This document shows positions 46,143 to 59,916 of a stretch of 64,000 nucleotides of DNA, one piece after another. The first letter of the stretch is position 1, and each line of letters starts with the position of its first letter. Source of the stretch: Gigaspora margarita (Eukaryota > Glomeromycota > Glomeromycetes > Diversisporales > Gigasporaceae); NCBI GenBank assembly GCA_009809945.1, contig WTPW01000561.1:1-64000 (forward strand), written 5' to 3'. Made by a program: the position numbers and the translations under genes. Under the pieces are notes generated by a model. That model ran no database searches. It was not told the DNA's origin and saw nothing but the letters and a program-made list of their open reading frames with translations.

Positions 46143-47230
46143 AGACCCTCGGGTCGATAGCGCAGTGGTTAGCGCTCCAGGGTCACAAAATAGTGATACA
46201 GGTCGACCCCAGCCCAGCAGCTGGGTCGATGGGCGGGTCGACCCTCAGCCCGCACCTTTGTGGGCCGGGCCGGTTGGTAAGAGAAGTGTTAAAATTAATT
46301 CTCTTCTAAAGCATATTTCAGTCTAGGAATTAAGTAAAAATCGGCTATTCATTTATAATAATGTAAGAGAATTGGCTTATTTAGGTGATAAACCAGCAAA
46401 TAGCGAATATAATCTAAGTATCAGAATGTTCGGAGGCATAGACAATCAACCAACATAAAATATTAACATGCTGGAATTTTTCTTAAGGACAAAAAGAATA
46501 AAAATTAAATAATTTAATATCACTAGAATTCGACAAAAAATTACCTGATGGCCCTTTACACGTTTAATGTAGATAAATGTTGACTGATTCTGATCAAAAA
46601 AAATTACACTAGCAAAATGTCGGCCCGGTCGACCGGCCTGAGCTTTTTTGGGATCGGCCTCGGCCCATGATTTGTTCATCGACCCATATCACTATCACAA
46701 ACAGAAGGTTGCGAGTTCAAGTCCAATGGGCAGCGAAAACTCTGCCAGGACTGGTTTGGAAATGATCTTCAAGAGGATTTCTATTTACAATTAAGAATGG
46801 ATTCATATGGAAGAATGCAGTTACTGGCATAGCCACGAGGCCGAGGATGACCAGAAAAGGCGTAATTCGTCAACAAATGACGTTAACATTGAGAGAGCCT
46901 GCTGTAACCATAGAAAAGGGGGCAACTGATGATCCTATACTGACTGAAAATAAAAAGTGGTTCCTGAGGCAGACAAAAAATGATCGACCTATATAGCATA
47001 CTAGCAGGATTTGTAGTTCCTTAATGCTACCTATGATCTGAGAGGTATGGAGCACCAGATGTGGTGGGCTTGCTGGAGTCAGTTGGGATAAAACAGACTA
47101 TGGAGAGAGGTATAGTTTAGCTAGGAAACCCCTAATGTACATATATAATGTAAAACAAAATTGACATAATAAAGAGTATCACTCGACGTCCCCAGATGAT
47201 CATGTCTTGGGGTTAAAAAAAAAAAAAACA
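46143..47230 (+). mobile_element. tRNA-derived SINE, split by a hAT MITE
   Basis: The left part has a pol III A-box-like TAGCGCAGTGG at 46158-46168. The B-box-like GGTTGCGAGTTCAAGTCC lies at 46708-46724, after the hAT insert. A tRNA-unrelated body of about 480 bp follows and ends in an A tail at about 47215-47228. Similar A-rich words (TGCAAAAAGA, TGCAAAAGAA) flank it as a likely target duplication. Without the insert the A and B boxes would be about 40 bp apart, as in a tRNA promoter. G+C content is higher than the surroundings. Confidence 0.7.
46191..46694. mobile_element. hAT MITE inside the SINE head
   Basis: Ends TAGTGATA, with GGTCGAC motifs next to both ends. The 8-bp flanks TCACAAAA (46183-46190) and TCACAAAC (46695-46702) match at seven positions. 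It is placed exactly between the SINE A and B boxes. Confidence 0.75.
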
Positions 47231-48098
47231 TGCAAAAGAATGAAATCAAGTTGAAAGAAATAACTTTATTTTGCGAATGTCTCAGTATATACCAGATCAT
47301 GGTTTTTTCAGATGAATCAGCCTATGATCGAAGAACACTTTTATGTCATTATGGGTGGAGCTTTTTAGGGTCACATGCTCAAAAATATACATTTTTTGTG
47401 CAGGGAAGGAGATTCACAATTGAAGGTGCACTATGTGTTGATGGTCTCTTGGCATATAGCATCTAGGAAGGCTCTATAAATGCCCAGGATTATGATAACT
47501 TCATTGAACATGTTTTAGTTAATAAATTTTTTTATAATTGTTTTATTGAAATTTTATAATAAAATAATATTAATTTAAAGTATTTTTTAACAATTTATAG
47601 TTGCCAAAGTTGGAATGTATTTTCTAAAAAATATGTACAGTGTACTAGTTTTAGATCATGCATAAATACATAAAAGTCAGCATTTGTGAAATATTTGTAA
47701 TGAAAAAGGAGTTCGATTAGAGTTTTTACTAGCATATTTACCAGACTTCAATCCTGTAAGTATAATTTAAATTTTATATACAAATTAATAAAAATTTAAT
47801 AGCTTTTATAATTTAATAGATAGAGCAAACTTTTTTTATATAAAAAATTATTTGTGCCAAAATAAAATCTGGGCTGAGTCAATGGAAAATCCTTTAGAAG
47901 TTTTGGATCTTACTTGTATAATGATTGGTAAAAACTAGCTCAAGCATGTTATCAACATGCAGGATATATTCAATAACAATATATTTAATATAAAATAAAT
48001 ATTATTTTTAGTTTAAGAAATTATATATATGTATAATTATGTTATATTGTGATACATCGGGTATAGTGCAGTACAAATAATTAATTCTTAGCTTAAAT

Positions 48099-50990
48099 CT
48101 ATTTATTAATTTGTACATAAAATAAATTAATCAAATAAATCATTGAATTGTATTCAATTTCTTCTACTACTATCCAAATATGTGCATGCTCATTAATAAA
48201 ATCTTGACTCATAACTTGTTCAGGCAAAGAGGTTTTACTATCTGCCTCTAATGATAATTTAATAATAAATCACTTCTTATTAGATGGACCATTAGGAAAT
48301 ATATAAACAAGTAAGTCATTAAAAGTCATATTTTTAGTAACATAAATATTAGATTTAAAAGGTGTTTTTTTTTGTATAAATCATTATAGAATGAAGCTTT
48401 GATATAATTGTTGAGGATACCATAGTAGAAGTAGAATCAATTATGGATAAGTAAGAATCCGCTATTGATATAGAAGCAATATCTATTGTATTAGCTATAA
48501 ACATATATATTAATTTTTTTAATTTATTCATATAATTAATATAAATAAATAATATACCCTCATTTAACAAAGTATTTGAAAGCTGTTTTGATAATGGATA
48601 GCGATACTTAGATTTGTCAAATGATGGAAGATTTGGTGGAGTTTTTTCATCAATGCCTTTCATTTGAGTAAACTATCCCTTAAACCATCTAGCAGGCAAA
48701 TTTGCCTGCTAAAATTATTTTTAAAAAGTTTTTTTGAGTTTTCTTAAAATTTATTTAAGCTTGACCCCCCCTATTTATTGAATAGAATTAAAGATATTCC
48801 TTTTATATATAATATATTTAAATTTTATCATTCTATCTTTAATTTTGATAAAGATATTACATTTTTAATAAAACTTATTTTTTAGTTTTACTATTAAAAT
48901 TTTAAAAAGTTTCTTAAAATTTTATATGTTCTCGAAGAGAAATTTTGTAGTTACTACTAAGTAAAGTTCAAATTTTGCTTAATAAGTTATAAAAGTTTTA
49001 ATAATAAAAGTAATGTAATTTTAAATTGTCTACAACTTTGGATTAAGGTAATAGGGGGGTCAATCTTATATTTTTATTGAGTAAAACTAAAAAAACAGAA
49101 AAAATTTTTAAAATTAAAATTTTTTTAAAAAATTATAAATTTTTCTTTTATAATCAACTTCAAATTTTTTATAAATATTAAGCAAATAAAAAGAAGTTTT
49201 AAATAGTATATAATCATAGTTTTTATTTAAAAAAAAAAAATTATAAAATATTTTATTTTTTAAAAAAATAGATCAGATATGAATTTATAAAATTTAAGCA
49301 GGCAAATTTGCCTGCTAAAACTGGACGGTTTAAGGGATAATATAAAGTTTATACAATAAATGTATAAATAATATATATACAATTATTAATTGCCAATTCG
49401 CCTAAGAAGGATAGAATTCTATATGCGCAAATTACTGTTAAATTTATATTTATTATGAAATCTTCTTTTCCTCCATAGCTAAATATTTTTTTTATTATGC
49501 TAATATATTTTGATTTACTAAGTAAAAATGTAGAGATGATGTTTTTATATATAATGTAATAAAATTATTAAAATTGTTCAAGTAGATTATGAGATATTTA
49601 AATTTTAAAATTCACAACTATATAAAATTTTTATATGTTTAGAGGAAAAAAAGATTTCATCACTATATAAAATACATAGTAATTTGTGCTATAGTAACTA
49701 TATAATAATACTATAGTTCTTATACGGATTGCTAATTAAATTTCTTACAATTGCATGAGCCCACAATGTAACTAAATTAGTATCTAATTTTAAATGTTGA
49801 CCATCTTCAGAAATTAAACACCCCTGAATATGTGTTTCACAAGATTGAAAATTCTCATATATATTTTTTTTAATATTATTTTTGTATTTATAGTAATTGA
49901 TTCAGTCTCAAGTGTCTAAAATAAATTATATAATTAATAAATAAAATTAATTTTACAAGAATAAATATTAGTAATTAAAATAACTTACATGAATTTTTTT
50001 GTTTGCTTTATTAGATTCATTGTTTTTATTTTCTTGGTAAACACATAATTGAACATTTTTTATTTTTTATTTCTGCTACAAATGCAACAATTCCCTCATT
50101 TGTCTTTAAATTATAATGATCTGCTTTCATTGTATTAGAAATTTGGTAACAGATATGGCCTAATTCGATTTTTTCCAACTGTTCAAAAAGTGTACAAGAT
50201 AAAATTTCTCTTTAATATTTCTGAAGCCCTTGATATTATCTAGATTATACGGTATTGCTAATGCTCCATCTAGTTTTTTATGTGGTTTTTCAAATCAATC
50301 GTAACAAACTAGCATAACAAATGCTAAATTAAAATTATTATAATTAATTTATATTATTAATTATATACAATATATACTATAATATGAATAATATAATATG
50401 TATATATACATATATACTGATCATAGGTTCTTTAATAACTTCCAGTTTTGTAACCTTATTACTTGTTACTTCATGTAAATCCAACTCTAAAGAATTCATT
50501 GTAGATGAATAACCCAATGGTTCTAATGGCTTTTTGTGTGTTAAATCAATCGTTTTAACAACATCACTTGATTCATACTGGTTTTTCTTTTGCTCTATAA
50601 AATTTTATTAATATTAATATATATTCGAATAAAAATATAGTAATATTACAAAAATATAAAAATTTTTACTTCAATGTTGTTGATTATAATTCTCAAGACA
50701 TTCTCGACAAATATTAATAAATCTTGGTTTTTTGTAATCTCAACCTGAGTTACATTTCTTTTAAGCCAATCGACAAATTCTTGATCATATTTGACCTTCT
50801 TTTTATTAGCAACAGCTCATGTAATATATTTACTAAAGAAGTCTAATTTATGGTCAGAGCCTCTTTTATGTTTCTAGTACAGGTCCATTGGTGGACAAGA
50901 ACAGCCATCGCTATAAGTTTTCACACAAACTAGATATAACACACAAATTGGATATGCATTAAGATGAAAGCTTAATAAAGATATTGCTTG
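48099..50990 (-). pseudogene. Decayed multi-exon gene of unrecognised family
   Basis: Coding-like exons follow one another on the minus strand. First is SDGCSCPPMDLY, then KKKVKYDQEFVDWLKRNVTQ (about 50930-50700). Next are QKKNQYESSDVVKTIDLTHK (about 50600-50400) and KKLDGALAIPYNLDNIKGF (about 50300-50210). Then come CETHIQGCLISEDGQHLKLD and LWAHAIVRNL (about 49835-49730), DEKTPPNLPSFDKSKYRYPL (48663 downward), and a tail NDLLVYIFPNGPSNKK with EHAHIWIVVEE ending at 48099. A GTATAT...TAG intron fits at about 48492-48558. Several stops (for example after GPSNKK and after CYD) show that it is broken. A 0.66 kb MITE sits at 48676-49337. I recognise no domain; it may be a host family or an unknown transposon ORF. 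Confidence 0.5.
48676..49337. mobile_element. TA-flanked fold-back MITE with GCAGGCAAATTTGCCTGC
   Basis: The ends TCCCTTAAACC and GGTTTAAGGGA are flanked by TA (48674-48675, 49338-49339). Just inside each end is the perfect palindrome AGCAGGCAAATTTGCCTGCT. Further inverted pairs (TTGACCCCCC / GGGGGGTCAA) show that most of the element can fold back. It lies in the unrecognised gene relic. Confidence 0.8.
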
Positions 50991-52789
50991 ACTTGGCATT
51001 TTTACACTATCGTTATCATGAGAATAAAGTAAGTAGTACATGTGATACTGAATTTTTTTTATTATCGATTATTATACCCAAAATCAAAACCTTATAACCT
51101 AAAATTATTAACTTTCGAATTCGGCTGAATTAATTTCAGCCAAATTTTTATCAGTTGTCCCAGAATTTATGAGAACAGCTGTTTATAAATTCTTTTTTAT
51201 AGTATTTTTCATAATTAAATTGTTTGCAGATTTTTTACTTGAATTATTTCAAGTTACAAATAACTATCATAAAGAAAATGGATCAAAAAAATGAAATTCA
51301 ATGACAATCGATTGCTTCAATTTCTCAATCAGCTTTTTCGATTACAGAATTAACTGAAAGTTAAACAACTAGAGATGGGTTTCATGCATGCACATGATTC
51401 CTCAATCATGCATATGAATGTGCATTAATGCGCGTGTTTCTGAATCATGTGCATTTTATCTCATCAAAATTTTATATAGAAAAATTAAATATAAGATAAG
51501 TGTAATTAACATTATATACTTCAATTCTGGGTCTGTTCATTTTAACATTTTTGATTGGTCATATCTGAAAAATGTGACTAAATGTGGAAAAACTACCAGA
51601 AATACATAAGATGATTATGATGATATCATGGTCGAGTAATTATGATACATTTAAGTAATTATTATACCATTTTTTAAAGACCTTATTGATGCCCTTAAAC
51701 AACATAAAATCATGAAACATGAATTTGCCAAATTTACTTTTGTTGTTTGATTGCCTAATATTTACAAACTACTTTGGGCTAAAAAAAGTTCACAAAATTT
51801 GAAAACATTTTGTAATGGTCTCAAGTTCAAGAATAAATCAAGAATAAGTGCAAGTGCAAGAACAAAGTGCAAGAACATGACAAATGCTCTGTGACAGATA
51901 AAACATAAAATTAATAAAAAAAATAGTAATATATTAGTAAATATAAAAAAAATTACATTCAACCAAATATTTAGATAATTGATTTCTAGAAATTTTGGAC
52001 ATAATTTTTGCCACCTAGATTATCTGATAATCAACTAATTTTCTCAGCAATTCGTAGTTTTTATGTCGATAGATATGTTCAAAAGGTGATCAGTGTGCTA
52101 AAACTATTATAGTAATATAATCAAGTTATTGTGCTTTAATGCTTTTTTATTAGTTATATAACCTGTTCTCAAAATGTTAAGACTAATATATCAATGAGCA
52201 AGTTGTAATCAAGAATGTCATCACAATTCAAATTTATTAACAATTGATATGAGATAAGAGAATTGTGAAAAAATGTGTCTAATACAAATTCTGTACTTGC
52301 AAAAAAGGACATTGTAAGGGAATCAATCAATACAAAATGTGAGCGTATAATAAACAGTAATTGGCACTGCTTAATAATGAGAATAAAAATTCAATTGCAT
52401 TTCCATTTTTGATTTGCTATATCCAAAGACCATAATAAGACTGTGAGAAAATTTAAATTAAGATATCGATACTATTTAAATCTGTAATTATTGTGACATA
52501 TAATTATTTCCATGTTATAAGCAAACCAACTCAATCTTAACTAAAGCTGCTGGTGAAACTAATTAGTTTCACCAGTTGAAACTAGTGAAACTGGTGAAAC
52601 TGGTGAAACTTAAAAAGTGATTTGGCGAAACTGGTGAAACTAGGTGAAACTAGGTAATAGTGGTGATACTGGTGATACTGGTGATACTGGTGAAACTGGC
52701 GATATGGTGAAACTGGTAATATTGGTGAAATTGGTGATACTGATGAATTTGGTGATACAGTAATATTAGTGATACTGCTGATACTGGTA

Positions 52790-53067
52790 CCATAATTTAC
52801 TGTGGAAGGTACCCCCTTTGATCAGTACCCCCTTGATTAGTACTGGGTATATTTCAAGGCTATTTGTTGTAGTGTTTTGTAAGGTACTCGGGTACAAATC
52901 AAGGCTAATTTACTAATAATAATTTTTTTTACTTATGGGCTAATATTACGCTCCACACAATGTACCCCCACACAACGTACCCCACCATACAAGGTACCCG
53001 GGTACGAATCAAATTTTTTACCACATGAAATTAAATCGTACCCGGTACCTTGCACGGTAAATTACGG
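52790..53067. mobile_element. TA-flanked MITE with GGTACC/TACCCGGGTA motifs
   Basis: CCATAATTTACTGTGGAAGG and the complement of the right end (CCGTAATTTACCGTGCAAGG) are near-inverse, with TA outside both. TACCCGGGTAC-type palindromes recur inside. It is nested in the hAT 52542-53708. Confidence 0.7.
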
Positions 53068-53109
53068 TAATACCAATTTTAGGTATAGATAAAAGAGGTT
53101 TTTAGCAAT

Positions 53110-53727
<618 letters not shown>

Positions 53728-54900
53728 TTAATAGAATAGTATGTTCAGTAACAGAATTTTTTGTGACAACCAATGCAAACTATCTCAGCATATTTATAAT
53801 GAGAATTTACAGATTTTAACCAAGATTTTATAGTTTTACAAAGCTCCCTTGACAGTGCCACGGACCAGGTGCTAGTATATCCTCAAATTATATAAAAGAT
53901 AAGCAACGATGAAGTTTACAATTAGCTAATTTGAAAAATTTATATATGTAGGCAAAATCTGATTCAGAATCAACTTGTAATATCTTTATTTAGATGTATT
54001 ATCAATAATAAAGATAAAAATTTTTTTTATCATGCGGTATCATGCGCATTTTATATATCGTGCGCATTAATGCGCATACATGCGCATTTTATTATAAAAT
54101 GCGCATTTTTCCCATCTCTACAAACAACTATATCTCAATTTACGACAGAAACCCATCAAATTAATATAAATAAAATCAATCAAAGTCTTCATTTAATATT
54201 CTTACGACTTTGAAATCTGTCTTTACTCGTAAGCCTTCAATTAAAGATCCTTCTAAAAAAAGCACAAAAATACTGCAAACACAATTGATATGTCTTAGAG
54301 AAAAAGATCCAGAATATGATGAAGTAAAAGATTTGTTTGCCATAAAGACTAAAATTCATGCCATTATCAAATTACAAATGCCGACAGAATTAGAAAATAA
54401 TCACGAGAAATATAAGAAATCAATAGCTAAAAAAATTAAAGGTCAAGATAAGAACGTTGATTATGTTACGCATAAGATGTTTCATGGAACTAAACGTTGG
54501 ATTAATTGTGATCTTTTAATGATTAATGAGAGTGGAAATAATGATATAATTAAAATGGAAAATAACATTCCAAAATTTTGTAAAAGTGGGTGTGGATTGT
54601 GCGGAATTGTGCAACAAGGAAATAGAAAAATTGGTGCAAAAAGTATGTTTCTTTTGTTTTTTTTTTTTTTTTTTACAATATTGTAATTATCATGAATTAT
54701 CTTTTTAATTTTCTATTTAATTTATTGTTAGAAATGTGGTTTGCGCAACAGTCTGGCATCTCTCTGGGATATTGCAGTCGAGGTATTAAAGTTAAAGTCA
54801 TGTTCGTTATAGATTGTGTGGCAATATCTCCGCCCTCGAATGTTTTTATTACTTGTAAAGAGAAGGTATTTATTTAATAAAATTTCTTCTAAGATTATTT

Positions 54901-55165
54901 GAGCTGCCGTCAATAGAAATATGGTAGATTCGAGATTGATATTTTTTTTTAAAAAAATTAATACCTTAATTTCATAGCTCATATCTCGATGAATTTTAAA
55001 CCTATCTTAATAATTAGTATTTAAACGTTCAGCTTCCTTTTGAATATTAATTTATTAAGATAGCTTCAAAATTCATCGAGATATGAACTATGAAAGTTAA
55101 GGTATTGATTTTTTGTTTAAAAAGTCAATCTCGAATCTGCCTTATTTCTATTGACGGCAGCCCAT
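54901..55165. mobile_element. Fold-back MITE in intron 2 of the PARP-like pseudogene
   Basis: The ends AGCTGCCGTCAATAGAAATA are inverted copies, and the arms pair over most of the element (GATTCGAGATTGA against TCAATCTCGAATC). The intact copy lacks it at about 31975. The target duplication is uncertain in the AT-rich flank. Confidence 0.7.
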
Positions 55166-55270
55166 TTTTTATTTATTTATTTATTTATTTATCTAAAAAT
55201 AAATAATACAATATAGATAACACTTCCAAGATATTTGATAATTTTTGATGATCCTAATATAAAAACCTAG

Positions 55271-56090
55271 CTTTATAAGCTTTACATTTGCATATACATT
55301 TAACATACTGCTTCTTTTATATCTATTGCACTAATGTAATAGATTTTAGTATATTTATGGTTTGCTGGTACAATGTAAAATAAATAATTAAAAGTAAATT
55401 GAATCGATTTTCGATTTTTTAAATGAATAAAACATATATTTAAAATATTGTGCTCATTAAAAATAAAAAAAATCGGTTAAAGGTAACTAAGCTGGTAAAA
55501 AATTCGATATACACAATCAAGGTTTTTAACAAACGTCATATTGGTCCAAATTCTTTAGCTCAAATCTTTGACGATCAGTGATTATCATTTCATCAGCCAA
55601 TAAAAAATCCGACAAAAAAATGAAACTTATTAAATATCTAGTAAAGGGGTATACAAATTTATATCGGGCCACTGATTTTTGTGTCTAAATTTCTTATTTT
55701 TGCAATCATTTGTTATTGCTTCTTTAATTTTATGGACATGCGCGAATAGCTACTATTTTTTCCTTTTTTTTTTTTTTTTTTTTTNTAAGGCGTGATGAAA
55801 TTCTATGTGAAAAATAGATAGCAAGTCACGCGGACCAATTAGATCTAAAATTTTGTGGACAAATCCATTAAAATCACCATATAAACCATACGCTATAATT
55901 TATGTGATTCTGACTTGAACTTGAGATAGAATAAATTTTCAATTTTTATTTCTTTAAACTAATACTAGAAATTTTATTTGCTTATTGTCTGTACATAAAT
56001 TTCCTTCGCTATGCTCCAAAATCAAAATAGTAATCATCTAGAATTATGAATTAATGCTACCAAATTATAATATTAGGATTATCAATAGAA
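55271..56090. other. Spacer between the PARP-like pseudogene and kinase copy 3
   Basis: AT-rich with a T run and an unresolved base at about 55785. The last ~110 bp match the sequence just beyond kinase copy 1 (2227-2340). No gene is seen. Confidence 0.5.
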
Positions 56091-57973
56091 TTATTCAATT
56101 GTCAAATCTTGCAATTTACTAACGATTTGTGTTGTATTTATTAATTTACTAGAATAATAATAATTCGGATGTTTTGGTTCGACCGGTTCTGGTTTAACTT
56201 CATCAGCTTCTAAGATCTGGTTCTTAATTTCGTTATCATCTTGATTCATTTTATCTAACCAATGACTCACCTTGTTAACAATCATAGCAGCAGTTGGTCG
56301 CTTATCAGGATCATGTTCCATGCAACTATTAGCTAATCTAACATAAAATTCCGGAGCATGAGTACATTTAGGTCTTGTTCTATTAATGATCTTAAATTGA
56401 AGATTAGTATCAAACGGAATTCCATCATAAGCTCTTCTTCCTGTTGATATTTCAGACATAATGATACCAAGACTGTAAATATCTGATGATTTCGTATATG
56501 ATTGACCTAGTAGAACTTCAGGAGCTATATAAGGCATAACTCCGTAAATTTTTCCTTCTTTTTTTCCTCCTGAAAGACCTAAATCTGTGATGTAAGCACT
56601 ATCTAGTTCGCTTTGCAAAATGTTTCCAATGTGTAAATCACTATGAATAAGTTCTTGAGAATGAATTGATTCGAGGTCCGAAGCTATACAGTACAAAATA
56701 TTTAATTTATCATTCCAACTCATCTTTGATATTTGCGCAAGATTCTGACTTAATGATCCTTTGCCTGTATATCGCATTGCGATTATATAATCATTATTCT
56801 TCGACACACCATAACATTCTAAAAAAGATGGATTTTCATGGCCAATTTCACAATAATTCTTCAACTCATTAACAAAGTCTTTAGTATTATCGTTCGATCC
56901 ACGAATCTCTTTGAGTGCAACAGGTACAGAACTATTATTAATTCTATCAAACCAAAGTGCATAATATACTGTCGCAAAGCCACCTTTCCCAATTTCTTTT
57001 ATATCTTTAAAATCACAGTAATCAATCCAAGANAATTTATATTTATCATCATCTAGTACGTTTTTAAGGCCAGGATCAATATCAAGTGATTTATTAATTT
57101 TACTAGTTTTCAAAAGATTTCTGTACTTTCTAAACCAATGATTTACACTCTGAATATCTCTTTGTACTCCCCTACCGTTACGATAATAAAAAGCAACATT
57201 GTCCATACTATTCATATCACCCATATCAGCAGATTTCTTAATATATTCAAATGCTTTATTATAATCTTGTTTTACTCCTCTTCCGGCATCATAACATGCA
57301 CCGACGCTACATATCCCACCAATATGATCCATATTTGCAGATTTCATATAATATTTGAATGCTTCCTGATAATTTGTTTCGACTCCAATTCCATAATCAT
57401 AACAAACACCGACTCAAAATATTCCATCAGCATCACCCATATCTGCGGCTTTTTTGTAATATTCAAAAGTTTTCTCCTCATCTTTTTCGACTCCGATTCC
57501 ATGTTGATAGCAATAACCAACATTATAAATCGCATCTGCATCTCCTAATTCAGCAGCTTTCATATAATATTCAAAACCTTTCTTCTCATCTTTTTCAACT
57601 CCGATTCCATGTCGATAATAATAACCAATATTATAAATAGCAAGTGTATTTCCTAATTCAATTTCATATGATATTCAAAAGCTTTCTTCTCATCCTTTTT
57701 AACTCCGATTCCATGTTGATAAAAATTGCCAACATTAACAATTGCAACTGCGTTTCCTAATTCAGCAGCATTCATATAATATTCAAAAGCTTTCCTCTCA
57801 TCTTTTTCAACTCCGATTCCATGTCGATAACAATAACCAACATCATTAATTGCAACTGCGTCCCCTAATTCAACAGCTTTCATATAAGATTCAAAAGCTT
57901 TCTTCTCATCTTTTTCAACTCCGATTCCATGTTGATAATTATAACCGAGTTCACGAAGTTTATTAGAATCCAT
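56091..57973 (-). pseudogene. Sel1-repeat / TKL-like kinase, copy 3 (broken)
   Basis: Start at the shared MDSNKL. Eight Sel1 repeats, more than in copies 1 and 2, are followed by an uninterrupted kinase domain (GKGGFATVYYALW, VALKEI, HSDLHIGN, DLG, APE, DKRPTA) ending SKLQDLTIE. The repeat region is broken by a net four-base loss at about 57661 in repeat three and a TGA at 57414-57416 where repeat six should have Gly. One unresolved base lies at 57033. The kinase half, still open from 57347 to 56091, could in principle be translated alone from an internal Met, but there is no evidence for that. Confidence 0.85.
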
Positions 57974-59363
57974 TGCTTTAAACATGAAAAACAAAGCATC
58001 CGAATATTAAATATATAAGTTAAATATAAAATGATTTTTAATATTTACAAACTAGGACTAATACAAGCAGTACTACGTAGTAAAAATATCATGTGAATGT
58101 TTACAAATATTTGTTTACTGATCTTTTACTTTATGTATAATCTTGTGTTTAAATTCGTGGGATTCCTCATCATGTTTAACAAGATTACAGTAACTTGAAA
58201 TTTACTGTAAATATCCTTTAGAAGTTATCATTAGCTAACAAGTTCTTTATAAGAATTTGATTGCGATTTATAGATTCAACAGATTATAAGATATTTACTG
58301 TAGGCAAGTAAATCTAAGTTTTATCTTTGTAAAATATGATTTGATATATAGAATTATAAAAAAAATTGTACTAGTTCCTATTTAACAATTCAATTAATCC
58401 TACAATGTTTTGTTTAAAAAATTTATTATTTTTTAGATTTTGAGAATTTGCGCAAGTTTATGTCTGGTGTTATAAATCCACCATGAATGAACGACTCATT
58501 TTGAGTTTTCCATGGAAACATCTTCACTTTATTTACTTTAAGCATTATTATTAAATCATTCCGCCTTTACTTGTTACTTCTTTCTTTTGAATAGTTTATC
58601 TGACCCCTCGTTTATATTTGACGCTAAAATTAATTTACGGGGTTTAATTTTGTATTCATTCCCTATTTTTTTTTTTTTTGTTTTGTCGCTACAGTCATAA
58701 TCCGCATTGTCATGTCATGGTATGTATGCACTCATAAACCAGAAAATATTTCATATAGTATCGGTCATAAAAAAACATCTTAAAATAAAAGTTTTTTCTA
58801 TAAACAACTCTTTGCATAAAAGAAAACAATGCTATGACATACCTAAATATAACTGTAAAATTTTAGAATATCGAAGTTTTTTTTAGCGTAACTTCCATTT
58901 AATTTTGCAACAGTTTTTAATTAATTCACGTAAATTTAAATAAATTTTAATGCGACATGTAAATAATCTTTTCTTATATCACAAGTACAGAAATCTTCAC
59001 ATTTCTAATCATTTGATTTTTGTTCGTTAATATCCTTCTTGAATAAAGTTATGATTGTAAACATAGATTCTTTTTTAAGTCGACAAATTAAGTTTATTCT
59101 TCAAGTTATTTCATTCATTTACTTATTGAAAAGAAGTATATTTGAGATTACTATATTTAATTAGAATATTAATTTCATAATCTAAACAACTATTATACAA
59201 TGCTCCACTTATTATATCTAAACTTTTTTGTTTCAATTAATTCTAAAAATAAAAAAAAACAAACGTTGTCTTCTAATACTAAAACTTCAAACACTTTCAA
59301 TTGGTAAAATAATACTGAATGCACAGTTATTACAATAGATTTCACCTACAGCTATTTCGATGG

Positions 59364-59616
59364 ATTTTTACAGAGCTGTCCCCAAATTTCCGGGTCGGAT
59401 GCGTCGGATCTAGTCGACGTTTAGCCCTACTTGTTAGCAGGTTCTGTAGCAAAATTATCAGCCGAGCATTTTTTGCTTAATGAATGGAATATGATTTATT
59501 AGTGAAATTTTTTATGATCTTGGGACAAGATTGATCAATTCCGATCCAGCCGACCATGATCCCGATGCACTCCGACGTACCCCGCCCGGAATTTTGGGGA
59601 CTCCCCTGTATGAGTA
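59364..59616. mobile_element. GC-richer MITE with ~10 bp duplication (Mutator-like?)
   Basis: ATTTCGATGG flanks both sides (59354-59363, 59617-59626). The inner ends share GTCCCCAAA-TTCCGGG in inverted orientation. Paralogous block B copies near 5378 and 19212 carry a single, uninterrupted version of the site. A 9-10 bp duplication points to Mutator-like mobilisation. Confidence 0.65.
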
Positions 59617-59629
59617 ATTTCGATGGCGG

Positions 59630-59916
59630 TGTTACACTTTGATTTGTAGATCTGAACCTTCAATTACCCATTTCACATTCCAACTGGTCCAATTAAAAAG
59701 ATCTACAAAAAGAGATCGCACATGTATATAAATGCTAGCTCCCCTTCTCAATATTAGAGTAGAAGATGCATGCTCTTTGAACCCTTATTCTAATAAAGAG
59801 ATTTATCATGAATCGTCCCCACTAATAAATTGCTTGTCTAAATACCCATTTATCATGAATATCTAATAACTGTCGGAATCATCCTGGGTCTAAACCTTGC
59901 TCATAAAGTGTAATCA
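59630..59916. mobile_element. LTR relic (LTR retrotransposon fossil)
   Basis: The segment begins TGTTACACTTT and ends AAAGTGTAATCA, the short inverted TG...CA ends of a long terminal repeat. It has a TATA-like TATATAAA at about 59730 and an AATAAAG signal near 59798. About 140 bp of further foreign sequence follow before block B resumes near 60065, so it looks like one LTR plus a remnant of internal sequence. Superfamily (Ty1 or Ty3 type) not determined. The element is broken and incomplete. It is younger than the kinase-unit duplication, because the other units lack it. Confidence 0.5.

Larger units (their letters stand above)
45723..47960 (+). pseudogene. Tc1/mariner-like transposase, interrupted by a SINE
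   Basis: The first ATG encodes MILSKRIRWQIAENN and a helix-turn-helix (VRVIAKHLGVSKFSVGRVL), then STIWRAIHRL. The catalytic part resumes after the SINE: QIMVFSDESAYDRRT (first Asp), HYGWSFLG, RRFTIEGALCVDG, then an intron, VLVLDHA (second Asp) at about 47645, and LAYLPDFNP near 47730. Stops and small indels are present near 45966 and 46000, and a TAG follows LLAYSI at 47464. A tRNA-derived SINE occupies 46143-47230. Terminal inverted repeats were not located. The transposase is inactive. Confidence 0.75.

Noticed and set aside
46146-46170. Free-standing tRNA gene
   Set aside because: Only the pol III promoter boxes are tRNA-like; no acceptor stem closes, and the sequence continues into a SINE body with an A tail.
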